Shown: positions 25,690 to 38,390, numbered from the stretch's first letter. The stretch: DNA of 64,000 nt from Cryptomeria japonica (GCF_030272615.1 NC_081406.1:260699386-260763385); one strand, 5' to 3'. Made by a program: numbers and translations. Notes: generated from the letters alone by a model not told the origin.

Positions 25690-27006
25690 TGTTAGTCCCA
25701 ACCGGTGCTGAGAAGGGAGGGGTGAATCAACACTTTACCGGTTTTCACTAGTTAAAACTTTTACTTTAAGTTTGTACTAATTTATCATTCATCAACATAA
25801 ACATTTACTACAGAAGAATATGCATGCATGAAAAGATACACAGTGACACTTAGAATTATCTCGTGGAAACCCAAATGGGAGAAAACCACAGTGAGAGTAG
25901 GAACTCACAAAATTTGTACTCTTCTAGAGTACACTCTGTAAGGAGCCATCCCTATTAGGAGATTACAAAGACACTTGTTAGGTGCCACCCAATTAAGGGA
26001 TTTTGTTCAAGGCCTGTTAGTGCCTTTACCCTGTTAAAGGTAGCCTAATTAAAGGACTTAAGAACATCAATTAAGATGCCACCTGATTAAGGGATTTTTA
26101 CAATGGGATCTGTTAGAGTCCACCCTGTTAAGGGATTTTAGCTGCAATGGTTAGAAAGCAACATAATAATGATCTGTTGTAGTGGCTACTGGTAGCTTGA
26201 TCAGATCACACTGAAAATCATACTATATCTACATCGGTTGTGTTTGTTCTACACAACATTGGTTTCCTCCTTAAACCTTCTGCTCTGCACTTTGTCGGTT
26301 CACTGATCCTCGACTCTACATTATGTCGATCCTCTATTCCTTGCCTCTTCACTATGTTGCTCCTCTGACCTTCAACTCTACACTATGCTCTACTCCCCCC
26401 CCGTGTTCATACCTTTCTCATATTACTTTTAGCATGAACAACAACCTTATCAAGAATGAATTATGTGAATTTATTACCCTTTAAATTTGTCACCAACTTT
26501 CCCTCCACAACATCGGATTCAAAATTATGTTTACATGCCATAAATCACCCTCCACTAATCACTGTAGGAATCTCTGCCAAGACAGTCATACATGTTGATA
26601 AGTCTACCGAATGACTGGAGAAGACTGCCAGTATAACTGAATGTTAACTAATTGTTACCAAGTCTGATGGTTACAGACTCTACCGGTGTACTGATCAAAA
26701 TCTACCTAGTCGATTACCTTTTATGTACCGATCTATTCACTTCTTGCTGGTCTGCCTCTTGTGTGTCGGTCTACTCACCGTGTGTTGGTTTACCTCCCGT
26801 GTGTCGATCTACTTGCTGCTTGTTGGTTTACCTCCTATGTGTCAGTCTTCTCACTAATTAGCCTATCTACACATCGCTTAGTCAGTTAACCTTTGTATAC
26901 TGGTCTACTTATTGTCGATAGACTGTGAAAACTTGGAAGATGATATTGCCAACAATGGCAACCATATCATTCATCGGTCATACAAAAATGCACCAGAATG
27001 CCAACA
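25690..27006 (-). repeat. 5' LTR of element B
   Basis: 1,317 bp, plus-strand ends TGTTAGTCCC and GCCAACA. It is closely similar to the other B LTR, with mostly single-base differences and a few short indels. The conserved GGGAGGGGTGAATCA block is at about 25715-25730. Confidence 0.85.
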
Positions 27007-27011
27007 TATAC

Positions 27012-28884
27012 CTAGATGTTCTTCATGTAGGAGATGGTTATCACGATGCCATGTGTGACTCGGTATCACAGTTCAATGGGAGTTGTTGGCAGTTATGTGT
27101 ATTCAACATTGGATGGTGGATGATCTTTTTAGTGTGCAGATGTTTGGAGAAACCTTAGATATTGTTGTTGCAGAAGAGTCTTTCACATTTGCGAGTGCAC
27201 TAGTAGGAGATGGTGATCTTCATGATATTTGAGGATGTGGACATCTTGGAGGACACATGGATTCCTTGGTTGAGATGTGATTTTATGCTTTCATGTGACA
27301 TGTTATCCCTTCTTGATAGGATGGTTGATATTATGCCATGATGCACTCTTGTTTCTATATTAGAGGTTTGGCATGATATGGTCATTTGATATGTTCATAT
27401 GGAGCATTTTATATCCTTGGAGGGGATGGTTAGATCATGTTGTCATGTTTATGTTCTTGATTCACGATTGGAGTTTTGACATTGATCTTGGATGGTTCTC
27501 TTTGTATTGAGTGTATGATCATTTGCTTGATACTTCATGATAGTGCTATGTTGCATTTGGAGTTTGGCATGGTTTGATCAGTTACAGGTGCTCATGGATA
27601 CATGGAGATGTTGGTGATGCTAGTATTCTCTTGTGATTAGAGATATGTGTTGGGATGATTGGTTGTTTCAGTAGGAAGTCCAAGGAGAATTCACCTGGTA
27701 TAGACTTGAGAGGAGATTGTTCTTAGTTTGAGTCATGATGACTTGGATAGCTTGATGAGCATTCTCATTCCCCACTCTTGGTCTACTAGGCAGTTTACTA
27801 CTTGAGAGGTATTTCCCATTGTTCCTTTTAGGTGCATTTTGTTTATGCTTATCTTTCATAGATATGGATCTTGAGCTATGGAGATGTTTAGTTCTGGAAG
27901 GTTCATTTGAGAGATGTATAGCATTGGTTATCTCCTTGTGCATATGGTTCGATGTTATGATATCATTATGAGGATGTTAGGAGATGGTTTAGTGGGCTGA
28001 TTTCCTTCATTGTGAATGGTTTATTATGAGTTTCATCTTCTTGGTTATGAGAGGCTTACATCCATGTTAGCATTACATGATACTTATGTTTGTTTGATCT
28101 AAGAGATTGAATGATGGTTTTGGGTGTTGTTTTGGCTTCTCTTTGGGGTGTTTTGTAGAGGATCATTCTTGACACAATGTTGCTTATTTGAGTTGTTGGT
28201 AGAAGGATAGGTTATGGTTTACAGGTTATCTCTCTTCATTCTATGTTTTTTCTTGTGTTTTGGGAGGATGGTGACATTGTGGGAGAGTATGCATCAGTTG
28301 GGTTGCATGTGTGAATCATTGTTATTGTTCTTGGTACCACATGTTTTGATTTACTTATCACACCTTGATATGAGCATTTATTGATAGACTTGATATGCTT
28401 TAAGCTTCATTTCGAAATTTGGTATTACCCGTGTAGTGGGAGTTCCTGGATATGTATGTACTTCATTGACAGGTTTTGTTATCGGGAGCTTGATTGCAGT
28501 TTATGGGTTGATGTGAGATTGGCATGAATTTATTGATGTTATTTATACCTATGAGATATGGATGGTTGTATGTATTGGCATGTCTTGTGGATGTCATTTC
28601 CGATCATATGGGTTTTTACTTTATGAAAGCAACTTGGAGTCTATGTTATCACATTGGATTTTATTCTTGTGTTCATGGATTGGTGCATCTTCACCTTGGC
28701 TTGTTCCTTTTCTTCCATAGGTGGAATGTTGGAGGATGAGAGGAGTTCTTGCTTGAGATGGTGGTCACTTATTTTTATTGTAGGTATCTTGCTGGAGCAC
28801 AAGGGCATGTTGGAGATTCATGTGGTTACATGTATGGATATGATGATGTATTTCATTGATTGGCCCTTATGCATTGTATACAAC
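27012..28884 (+). other. Internal non-coding region of element A, right part
   Basis: Resumes element A after the B insertion. It is T/G-rich and very C-poor on the plus strand, with stops in every frame and only short open frames without domains. It ends at the purine tract before the 3' LTR. Confidence 0.6.
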
Positions 28885-28895
28885 AAGTGGGAGAA
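28885..28895 (+). other. Polypurine tract of element A
   Basis: AAGTGGGAGAA directly precedes the 3' LTR start TGTTGGG and so marks the plus-strand priming site. Confidence 0.75.
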
Positions 28896-29576
28896 TGTTG
28901 GGAAAACAAGGTGTTGTACATCTTGCATAATAATATTATAATTGTAATATTGATTTATTATGTGATGTTGCACATGAACGTGTAAAATGTAGAGATTACT
29001 TGGGAATATTCTTGGGACCACTTGATGAGTTGTATTGTAATTTAATTCTAGGGAAAGATATTTAAAAAAGAAAAAATAGTACCCAATATTAAATGTGGGG
29101 TCAAAGGGGTCGGTTAGCACATGGTTTCGTAGCACATGGTTTTACTTTACAACTAGTTATTTTTGTGTGAGCTTGGGTATATATAAGAAAGCACATGTTT
29201 AGTGGTTAAGGTAGGTCAATGGTTTTGGGTTGTCATTGTATTGAGTCCTTTGAAGGATTGCATTTTGCTTCATGGGATGTGTGGATTCATGCTTGGACAC
29301 ATGGGAATGCATTGGAGGGCTTGATAATTCAGAGGTATTCATTGTAACTCTATGTTGCTTTATGGCTGAATAATATGATAGAGTATGGATGCTTTTGGAG
29401 GCTAGGTTTTTCCCTCATGAGGGTTTTCCCAGGATATATCTTGTGTTATCTTGTGGCTTGTCTATTTTGATCTTTGCATTATGGTGATTATGTAATCTTG
29501 TATGTATGCTTTTCTTTCATGGGTTATGAAGGAAATGAATTATATGAATGTGGGTTTAAAGCATTATTTCCTAACA
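28896..29576 (+). repeat. 3' LTR of element A
   Basis: 681 bp from TGTTGGGAAAACAAGG to TTTCCTAACA, homologous to 16512-17210 over its whole length with numerous substitutions and a deletion near 29040. Confidence 0.85.
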
Positions 29577-29700
29577 GAATCTATTGCAACACGTATTTAT
29601 TTAAATAGTGAAGAATTGAAGTCATTGCATCTTCACCAATCAAGTGTGCATTCTAACTTTTACCACTTGCATTTTCCATTGCTACAACTATACCACAATC
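29577..29700. other. Short unassigned segment between element A and truncated LTR of F
   Basis: 124 bp with no match to the missing part of the F/E LTR family. It probably represents older flanking DNA or a junction created by deletion. Confidence 0.5.
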
Positions 29701-30734
29701 AGATAATACTTCTGCAACAGTATGTGAAATAATTACAATGGGGATTGCACTTGCAATTAGGCCAACTAATGGGGATTGCACTTGCAATTAGGCCAACTGC
29801 CTAGAGGTCACTGCTCATCACAAAGGGACGTCTCACTGACTTACAAAAACATCAGACTAGAATCCAGAAAGAATGAACTGCGAAAGTAGCATCTCCTAAT
29901 GCTTGATACAGTTCCAGTTAAGCACAGATGTCTGTCCCACAACACCAAATCCTTCACAACCTTTTGTTGGATGTTATATCATTGTTCACACATAAACCTT
30001 TCTTTGATAATGCAAACATAACCATCGATACCAAGATTATATGAATAAGTAACCTATAAATATAGATCATCAACCTTATTGATAAGGTTAGCTAAACCCT
30101 AAACCCATAAACCCATAGTTACAAAAATTACATCACATGATATGACCAGACCAATATTATGATTTACATTACATAGCATGGACCTAAATCAAATACCCAA
30201 ACAATTACATCTGTCAGAAATCATGCTAAGACTAATATCCAACATGTTTCACCAACCAATAGAAACCCTTAGTATAATAACATACAATATCTAACCGGAT
30301 CCAAATAGGACCATCATATCAGCATGCCAGCCAATGCGAAGCCACCAAACAATTGGCAGATGATCAAGAAGCACCTTAAACATGTTAGAAATTATTTCCA
30401 TAAGTCAGACCAAAGTCATTGAACCATATCATCAAATATCGCTAACCAGTAGAGCTAATCGGTACCCAGAAATACCAACTGGGAACATAAGTGATAGCTT
30501 CCGGAGCACCAAATCATGAACCAATAGAATATAAAAAGAATATAACCATCCTGACTAACCATCCAAAACTGAATCTAGGGATCTGATCAAACCGAAGTAG
30601 AATCACAACCAAAACCAAGACAAACACCAAGTCTAACCGGGATAGGTCCAACTAGGATAGAAAAACCATATCCAATTGGGATACAGTGTTGACATCAATG
30701 ACAACACTTAACCAAATCCAGAATATTTCCAACA
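29701..30734 (-). repeat. 3' LTR of copia element F, truncated
   Basis: Matches 57819-58806 closely from AGATAATACTTCTGCAACAG to the terminus, which is TTCCAACA at 30734. A 29-bp unit (GGGGATTGCACTTGCAATTA and following) is tandemly doubled at about 29738-29800, which is not so in E. Confidence 0.85.
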
Positions 30735-30750
30735 ATCTCCCCCTTTGACA
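30735..30750 (-). other. Polypurine tract of copia element F
   Basis: On the minus strand TGTCAAAGGGGGAGAT precedes the LTR start TGTTGGAA. Confidence 0.8.
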
Positions 30751-31066
30751 TTGATGGCAACAATGAATGTGAAAAACATCCAAGTGCTAAGGAATGCCAA
30801 CAATCTCCCAAAGACTGATCTAAAATATATATCCCCCCTTTATTGAACACATGAATACCATCTCCCCAAAGATTAACTATTTTTCACATTAACACCATCT
30901 CCCCCTTTGACATCAATGACAAAGGATGGATACCAACACAAAAAAAAAAATCTGAACTAAACAGTTGTCTACTCCCCCTAAGCAGTAGCATCATCTCATC
31001 AACTCGGATCAGAAAATATGTTTGATAGGCTCACTGGATTGATGCATTCCTGCATCTCTAAGTCTC

Positions 31067-34000
31067 TTACGGAGGGGTGGTGACCCCCAACTAATCTCTG
31101 AGATATTCAAAAGTATCTTTAGGCAATGGTTTTGTTAGAATATCTGCAATATGTTCCTTAGTAGGCACATAAACCAATCTAACTTCCTTTGCTTCATCCT
31201 TTTCCTTCAAGAAATTATACCTTATAGAAATGTGTTTTGATTTGGAATGAAATACCGGATTCTTTCACATATCAATAGCAACAGTATTAACACAGTGAAT
31301 AACAACAGGCTCATCATAACTTACCCTTATATCTTTCAACATATGTTTCATCCATAAAATCTGAGTACAGTTAGTTTCAGTAGCTACATATTCGGCTTCA
31401 ATAGTAGATAATGAAGTGCATGATTGTTTCTTGCTAAGCCATGAAACCAATTTCTTCCCAAGAAAGAATTCACCACCTATAATGCTCTTCCGGTCATCCA
31501 CATCTCCTACCCAATCAGATTCTATATAGGAAGATAGTCTGAAATCATCATCCTTTGAATACCATAACCCATAGTATGTTGTACTTGCTAAATATCTGAA
31601 TATTCTTTTAACAGCAATATCATCAATTTCTCTAGGATCTGACTGAAATCTAGAAGAAATACAAACAACATTCATTATATTAGTTCTGGTTTGAGTTAAG
31701 TCCAACAATCCACCAATAATTTATTTGTATCTACTTGGATTTATTCTATGAGATTCATCATCCTTTGACAATTTGCAACTGGTTATCATAAGAGTACCGA
31801 CAGGTTTAGAATTCTCAAGTCCAAATTTCTTAAGCAATTCCTTCACATACTTGGTTTGGCAAATGAAAATACCTTTATCAGTTTGAATAATTTGCAAACC
31901 TAAGAAAAATTTCATCTCACCAATCATAGACATTTCAAATTCATTCTTCATATCATCAGCAAATTTCATTCATAAACCTTCTTCTCCACCAAAAATGATA
32001 TCATCCACAAAGACTTCAATGATTAGTATGTCATCATGCTCAATCTTATAATATAAGTTACTATCAGCATTACCTTTGCTAAAACAAAGCTTAGAAAGAT
32101 ATTTATCTAATCTAGCATACCATGCTCTAGGGGCTTGTTTCAATCCATATAAAGCTTTCTTCAATCTGCAAACCATGTCTTTGTCCTCTAATAAAGAGAA
32201 TCCATCAGGCTACTCAATGTAGACTTCTTCTTCAAGATCTCCATTAAGAAATGCACATTTGACATCCATCTGATATACCTTGTAGTTCATGTGTGCAGCA
32301 TAGGCAAGAAATAGTCTTACTGCTTCAATTCTTGCAACCAGAGCATAAGTTTCATCATAATCAACTCCCTCTTCTTGTGAGTAACCTTTGCAAACTAGTC
32401 TAGCTTTATTTCTCACAACTTGACCTTCCTCATTTAATTTATTCTTGAAACCCCATTTAGTTCCAACAATATTCTTATCTTTAGGCCTAGGAACCATTTC
32501 CCAAGTCTTATTCTTTTCTATCTGATCTAGTTCCTCTCCCATTGCTTTCACCCAATTCTCATCTTTACTTGCTTCAATAAAAGATTCTAGTTCAATTTGA
32601 GAAATTAAACATACCTCTTCAGCAACTAACCTTGTTCTTGTCATCACACCTTTCCTTTTATCTCCAATGATCTGATCTTTAGAATGATTCAGCTTCACAT
32701 ACCTGGGAATTTTCGGATTGTCTTGACTTTTTGATTCTTTATGCCCTTCATCAATCACAGTGGAATTTTCTGATGTTACTGAAGCAATTGGATCTATGCT
32801 CTAAACTGATTCTTGCATTGTCGGTTCTAATCTGACATATTCTTCTTCCAGTATATAATCATATGATCTGATCTGATTGTTACCTTGCTCATCCACCTTG
32901 ACATTTATGCTTTCCATTATCCTATTCAATGTTTTGTTATAACATCTATATGTTTTTCTCTTAGTGGAATAACCCAAAAATATTCCATCACTTCTAGGAT
33001 CAAATTTTCTTAATGCATCATCTCTTCTAATATAGCATTTACTTGCAAAAATTCTAAAATATCTAATAGTAGGAGTATGACCATATCATAATTCATAAGG
33101 AGTCTTACCAGAATCACCTTTTATGTGTATTCTGTTGAAAGTGTATATTGTGGTATTGACGGGTTCTCTCCAATAGATATTAGGCAATTTGGCTTCCATC
33201 AACATTGTTCTTGCAGCATCTAAGATAGTTATGTTCTTCCTTTCCACTATTACATTTTGTTGTGGGGTTCTAGGTGCAGAAAATTGTCTTTTGATTCCAT
33301 GCTTCTCACAAAAGTTTTTGAATTTACCGGATGTAAATTCACCGCCTTGATATGATCTTAAACCTTTTATCTTCAATCCTGTTTTTGTCTCAACCATAGC
33401 TTTGAAAATTTTGAATTTCTCAAGAGCTTTAGATTTTTCTTTAAAAAATGCAACCCACATCATTCTAGAATAGTCATTGTGTGGTTAAAATGTGGGGAAT
33501 GCTTGCACCTGCAAGAAAACACAAATCACACACACATGAGATATTACGTTAGTGAAATCAAGAGATTGAAAATGCAAACTAATCTAGTTGTTAGTCCAAG
33601 AAATCTCAAGATTGCTAAGCCCGTCCCATGCTCCTCTATCTCTAAAGATCTCTAAGATTCAAGGTGGCCCTCACTTGGAAGAGCACTTGATCCTCAACTT
33701 GACAACCTAGAGAACGAGTTGTGAATGATGATTCTAGGATCAAAATGCAAACAACTAAGATCCTAGCTAAGATGAGATGATGGGTGGAGATGAAAGATGC
33801 AAGATGAAGATATGAAATGAGTTCCAAATTGAAAGATTAAGTGAACTAATTAGGCTAATATGAGGATGAGATGTGAGAATGCTATGAAAAATGATATGAA
33901 TTAAGCTAGCAAGATACTTTAAACATGTATAAAACTAAGCTATAATGAAATTAAAATGGCCTAAATGCTTGGTGATGGGGATTGAGCTCCTTGATAACCT

Positions 34001-35850
34001 ACACAACACAATTAGACTATAAATTGGATGCAATAGAAAACATGATCCTTAGATTGAAGAAATGGGCTCTATTTATAGATAAAATAGAGAAATGGATGGT
34101 TGAGATTGAGCAATCTCAACAAGGGCTAGGATTGAAAGTTATCAATCCATGTGAGGGATCCAATCCAATCCCAAGTTGACAAATGTCATCTTGAGATGGA
34201 TTGAGAGATGTTAAGAAAGTATTAGATGCTAATTGAGCATTAGGGAAGGCTTCAAGGGGTGACATCATTGGATAAAGCTTTTATCAAAGGAAGCAGGCTA
34301 TTGTCCAAGAGGTAAACTCTTGTGCAAGGATAAAAGATAGTAAAGTGGACAACCATCATGGGTTAGGGGTGTGGGCTTGTAAGAGGCATTAAATTCCTTT
34401 TGAAGACTTTGGAGGCTAACTTGCTTCAAGAGGAAAACCACTATTGGTCTAGGGGACAACTTTGTAAGAGCCTTACAAATTTGGGGGTATTCAACAAGTT
34501 ACCTTGTTGACAGGAGAAGGTCTTAAATGCATTTTGAAGACTTTCTCCAAATCTAGAGAAGTGAATCCCCAAATTTAGGGATTGGACATGATGAGCAGAA
34601 TTAGGCTAATTAATAGAGGATTAGAGGGATTCTAGAAGAAATTAGGAGGGCAAGTGGGAAATGTAGGATTTGGCAAGTGGGTGAGGGAAAATAGGAATTT
34701 TAGTAAATTAAAAAGATTTAATTTAGCCAAAAGAGGATGCAACTTGCCTTTGATGGATTTTGCAAGTGGGGGGAGATTTGCAAATAAATTTTGATTTATT
34801 TAGATGAAAAGGAGATTTTAATTAAATGTAGCTTTAATTAAAATGAGAAACGAAATGAGTTGATATTTTTAATTAAATGTTAATTTAATTAAAATGGCTA
34901 GAGGGGGGGGTATTTGATTAAATGTGAATTTAACTAAATGGCTTAGATAGAAGAAGGGTATATTAATTAAATGTTAATTTAATTAATAGGTGATTAGAAG
35001 AATAGGGATATTAATTAAATCTTAATTTAATTAATAGGAAGAATTTAATGATGATTAAATGAATAAAATACATTTAATTAGTTGTGCCAGTTTTAGGTGT
35101 CTACAGTCATCAATAAGAAACATAAATTATCTATCACCTTGAAAACTTTTAGTTCTTGTCAGTCCACACAGATTAGTATGAATAAGATCAAGAATTTCAT
35201 TAGATCTATCATGTATGCTTTTGAAAGAAGTTCTAACTTGCTTACCCATTTGATATTCTCTACATACCGGATTATGAGGTTTAACAATCTTGGGCAAATC
35301 TCTAACAGCCTGTGTTGAATTGATGTTCACTATGCAATCAAAATTTACATGACACATCCACTTATACCATAACCAGCTTTCATCTATATGAGCAATCAAG
35401 CAGGCCTTCTCATGGGAGTTCAGATGAAAGATGTTTCATTTGGTCTAAGTTCTGGATGCAATCTCGAATCCAGATCTATTGATATTCTTGCATTTTTCAT
35501 CTTTAAATTACAAATGAAATCCTCTATCCACTATCTGACCTAAACTCAAAAGATTATGCTTCAATCCTTCAACATAATAAACATTGTTAGTATTAGTCTT
35601 ACCATCTAAGGATATTGTTCCTTTGCCTTTGATCCTGCATGCCTTGTTGTCTCCAAATCTGACTAGTCCGCCATCAAAATCTTGCAGAGTTAGGAATTTC
35701 CTCTTGTCACTGGTCATGTGATGTGAGCAATCAATGTCTATAACCCAACCATCCTTCTCTTCAATTTTAGTAGCTAAATCCTTCTCCTCAGTATGAGTTT
35801 CTTTAATGACAGGTTTCAGAGAATCATCATTGACAGAGATTACTTTAGTG
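31067..35850 (-). pseudogene. Copia pol of element F (protease remnant, integrase, RT, RNase H)
   Basis: A single minus-strand frame, interrupted by solo LTR H and several stops, covers the following. The protease remnant at about 35740 has CSHHMTSDK with the catalytic D-S/T-G changed to DID. The GAG-pre-integrase HxxxC-type region is at 35399-35127. The integrase core has FLIDDYSRM and QFSAPRTPQQN, but the second catalytic Asp in LRSYQGGEF is Tyr. RT (32758-31721) has [14 protein letters not shown] and the catalytic FVDDI. RNase H has SDWVGDVDDRKS and STIEAEYVA, ending with an ADILTKPLPK motif near 31110. In-frame stops at 32207, 31970 and elsewhere make it inactive. Pol copies RNA into DNA and integrates it; the canonical copia order identifies the family. 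Confidence 0.9.
33478..35105 (+). mobile_element. Solo LTR H inserted in the integrase of F
   Basis: 1,628 bp bounded by TG and CA (TGTGTGGTTAAAATG at 33478, GGTGTCTACA at 35105) and flanked by a perfect 5-bp duplication GTCAT (33473-33477 and 35106-35110). Removing the element and one duplicate restores the copia integrase frame exactly. No coding region, PBS or internal repeat is seen, so a solo LTR left by LTR-LTR recombination is the simplest reading. Its last 350 bases match 1-357. The 3' half has TTAATTAAAT-type repeats. Confidence 0.85.
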
Positions 35851-36359
35851 GCAAATATTCACCAATGGCAAATTTTTCACATCGGCGACCTAGGAAATGG
35901 CGAATATTTTGTACCGACTGGGGGTGGTCATGTCGCCAGAATATTATCAATTTCTGTCAAATTCACAGCCTGATCGCCATATGTTTTTTGTAATTAAATG
36001 TTTCTATGCAATGATTCCACCAATACAATATATGGTGGACACATGGTAAATTTAATTTTTTTGCCTACACTCTTCGAGGTTGCCTTAATAGACGACCTTA
36101 ATTTTTCTATAGGCATGTGAAGATTTGTTAGCCAGAAGGACCCAATTCACCCGACATCTTGCCAAAGCATGTCTCCATTCACCCCAATTTTCACCAATTA
36201 TTTGGATGACCTATAATCGTCTCGAAAATTACATAAGTCATATTTGGACGACCTATAATCGCCTTGAAAATTACAGAAGTTGTGTTATAGTTATGTGGGA
36301 TTCGCCAAATATTTGTATACCATATAAAATTCCCACGGAATTTGCCATATAAGGATTGG

Positions 36360-36367
36360 TATAAATA
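36360..36367 (+). promoter_or_regulatory. TATA box of the hAT-type gene
   Basis: TATAAATA lies 388 bp before the proposed start codon. A leader exon ending at AAAG/GTGAGC (donor at 36498) and the acceptor at 36729-36730 fit a start site about 30 bp downstream of the box. Confidence 0.55.
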
Positions 36368-36497
36368 CATGCAAAGATCATATCTATCTCAACACAATCT
36401 GGTGGGTTCTAGGCTCCGAATTCTGATCAATAGCAAAGTTTGAGACCAAGGAAAATCATTGTTGTTGATTGCATTGGTGACTGCTAGTGACGTAAAG

Positions 36498-36730
36498 GTG
36501 AGCGATCATATTTTTGAAGTGTTATAATATTATTCTAAATTTATCTATATTTGTTTGCATTGTTGAGTTCACTTTTATTCAGTGGCGACCCATCAGTGCC
36601 AAGTACTCAGGACTTAGGGGGGACATTCAGACCCCAGACATCTAGATTGTAGGTCGTAGGGCCAATGAAACATATATTATACATTATAGTCTATTATTGC
36701 TTCTTCAACAAATTGATATTTTTTTGGCAG
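36498..36730 (+). other. Predicted 5'-UTR intron of the hAT-type gene
   Basis: Donor AAAG/GTGAGC at 36497/36498 and acceptor TTTTTTTGGCAG ending at 36730. It separates a non-coding leader exon from the exon with the start codon at 36748. Confidence 0.5.
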
Positions 36731-37169
36731 CCTTTATTTCATTGGAGATGTCGAACAAGAAGAGGGGTAGGAAACCTGAATGTGGGGAAGGCCATAAGAG
36801 GCCAAAAAAAAGAAGAACGTTGTCTTCGTACTTTGGCATTGGAAAAGATTGTGGTGAAAATCAAGAAGGTACATCATCACAAGTACAAGTACAAAATTTG
36901 CCACCTACACCGCATGTTGAAGACAGCAACGAACCTGATATCTCAAATCAGGATGATCTTGAAGAAGAATATCTGGTAGATGCCCAAGTTAGCCGGAATG
37001 ATATAATCGACTTGGGTGATAATACCATTAATGATAATGCATGGAAGGGGAAACGAAAAGCCATATCAAAAAAGGATCGAGAGTGGGATATATCAGTGAG
37101 GAATTTTCAAATTAATTAGGCATCAAAGTATCCATTCATTGAACCAGTGGAGAATCCAATTGAAGGCGA

Positions 37170-38328
37170 TGTTACTACTTATCAAATTGCCATTAGTTTT
37201 TATATTCAAAGTCATACTATATATTCTAGTCAGTTAGCATTACCGAATCATGCAGTCAGTACACACAGAGAATTCGGTATGAACAGTCTAGTCGGTTATA
37301 GAAGAAAGCAGTCAAAGAACGCAGTATTCACCGAGTTGTTTACCGAGTATCTTTTTATGGCTACCAAGCAGTAAAGTTAACTCACCGAGTTGATATTCAC
37401 TGAGTGAAACGTATTACCAGATACATTGAACCTGGACATGCACATGAAAATGTGTTACAAGATCGAGGCACATCTAACCGTTATTACATTGGAAATTGCA
37501 CTAGAAGATTGTGTATGATTGCAAGGTCAATCTAACCAATGAAATATTTTGTTTAGTTATTCATTCGAGGAATCTTGTTTGTAAGATCGAAGCAATGAAT
37601 TAGATCACCGCTTTAAGAGATCTATTTATATAGAATGGGAAGAGAGTTATATGTGTGTGTATGTATGAAGAAAGACTATTATAGAGACACAGAGAGGTCA
37701 CCGAGAAGGTTATCAAAGAACGGTCGAAGAACAGAGTAAATAGAAGGGTTTACCGAGTTACAATATGGGTTACCGAGGTATGCTATAAGCAAGGTAATCT
37801 TATTCTGAGCACATAGAATCTGCTATAACATTTCAGATGTAAAGTTGCAGATATTTGTAATGATTTTATTGTAATATTGTGAAGTTGAAAGAGAAACCTT
37901 TAACAGGGTAAAAGACTCTAACCAAATCTATAAATTGTAAATCCTCTAACCAGGTGCAACATTCAGATTAATGTTGTAAAATCCTTTAGCAAGGTAGATC
38001 TAACAGATCTTGTTACTCCTAACAGGGTAAGCTATCAGAAATAGCTAAATGTAGCTCTAACCAAGCAATCTTTATTATTGCAGTAGTGAAGTTGTGGGTG
38101 CCATCCCCACCATAGTTTTTCTCTCTAACCAAGAGTTTCTGCGTGACCAAAATATATGTGTTATGGAGTGAATCATGTATGATTGTTATCTATTTGTTTT
38201 AACTTTATTTTATGTTACTGCATTATTTTGTTTATGCATAACAATAAGGTTATTATTGAAGAAAGGTTTTGGAATACTGATTCACCCCTCCCCTCTCAGT
38301 ACATTAGCTTTCCATATTGGGCCTTACA
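37170..38328 (+). repeat. 5' LTR of element C
   Basis: 1,159 bp, starts TGTTACTACTTATC and ends GGGCCTTACA. By eye it differs from the 3' LTR at roughly 35-40 positions, nearly all transitions, without net indels. The GATTCACCCCTCCCCTCTC block is at about 38279-38297. Confidence 0.9.
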
Positions 38329-38330
38329 AT

Positions 38331-38342
38331 TGGTATTAGAGC
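38331..38342 (+). other. Primer-binding site of element C
   Basis: TGGTATTAGAGC two bases after the LTR end, one mismatch from the initiator tRNA-Met complement used by plant copia elements. The same variant is near E. Confidence 0.85.
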
Positions 38343-38390
38343 TTCTATCTTGGAAAAGGGTTTAACTACCTAAAGAGAAAGATCTTATCA

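Larger units (their letters stand above)
19083..27006 (-). mobile_element. Element B: non-autonomous LTR retrotransposon with CCHC gag-like ORF1 and unknown ORF2
   Basis: The element lies on the minus strand inside element A. LTRs are at 25690-27006 (5') and 19083-20385 (3'), flanked by imperfect target duplications TAGAC (19078-19082) and TATAC (27007-27011). ORF1 (25631 down to 24358) is coiled coil plus five zinc-knuckle-like repeats. ORF2 (23774 down to about 20600) is a long protein without known enzymatic motifs. No protease, integrase, RT or RNase H is present. Element C (37170-44819) has the same architecture and homologous proteins, so B and C are one family. Confidence 0.85.
16512..29576 (+). 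mobile_element. Element A: LARD-like non-coding LTR retrotransposon, interrupted by element B
   Basis: Two LTRs (16512-17210 and 28896-29576) begin TGTTRGG and end CCTAACA. A tRNA-Met-type primer site follows the first and a purine tract precedes the second. Removing nested element B leaves about 3.7 kb of internal sequence with no gag, protease, integrase or RT motif on either strand, which is the definition of a large retrotransposon derivative. The LTRs differ by many substitutions and 18 bp in length, so A is older than B or C. Flanking pentamers AAATA and GAATC do not form a target-site duplication. Confidence 0.8.
29701..35857 (-). mobile_element. Element F: Ty1-copia retrotransposon, truncated at both ends
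   Basis: Minus-strand copia element with the order GAG-pre-integrase, integrase, RT, RNase H, PPT and 3' LTR. The 3' LTR lacks its last part (the counterpart is 57599-57818 in E). The 5' side is lost: homology stops near 35857, so gag, most of protease, PBS and 5' LTR are missing. Solo LTR H (33478-35105) has inserted into the integrase. It belongs to the same LTR family as E. Confidence 0.9.

Noticed and set aside
16507-29581. AAATA/GAATC as a target-site duplication for element A
   Set aside because: They share too few positions to be a duplication, even allowing for mutations.
36579-36600. CAGTGGCGACC as a hAT terminal inverted repeat
   Set aside because: It lies inside the predicted 5'-UTR intron, and no inverted partner was found downstream of 46640.
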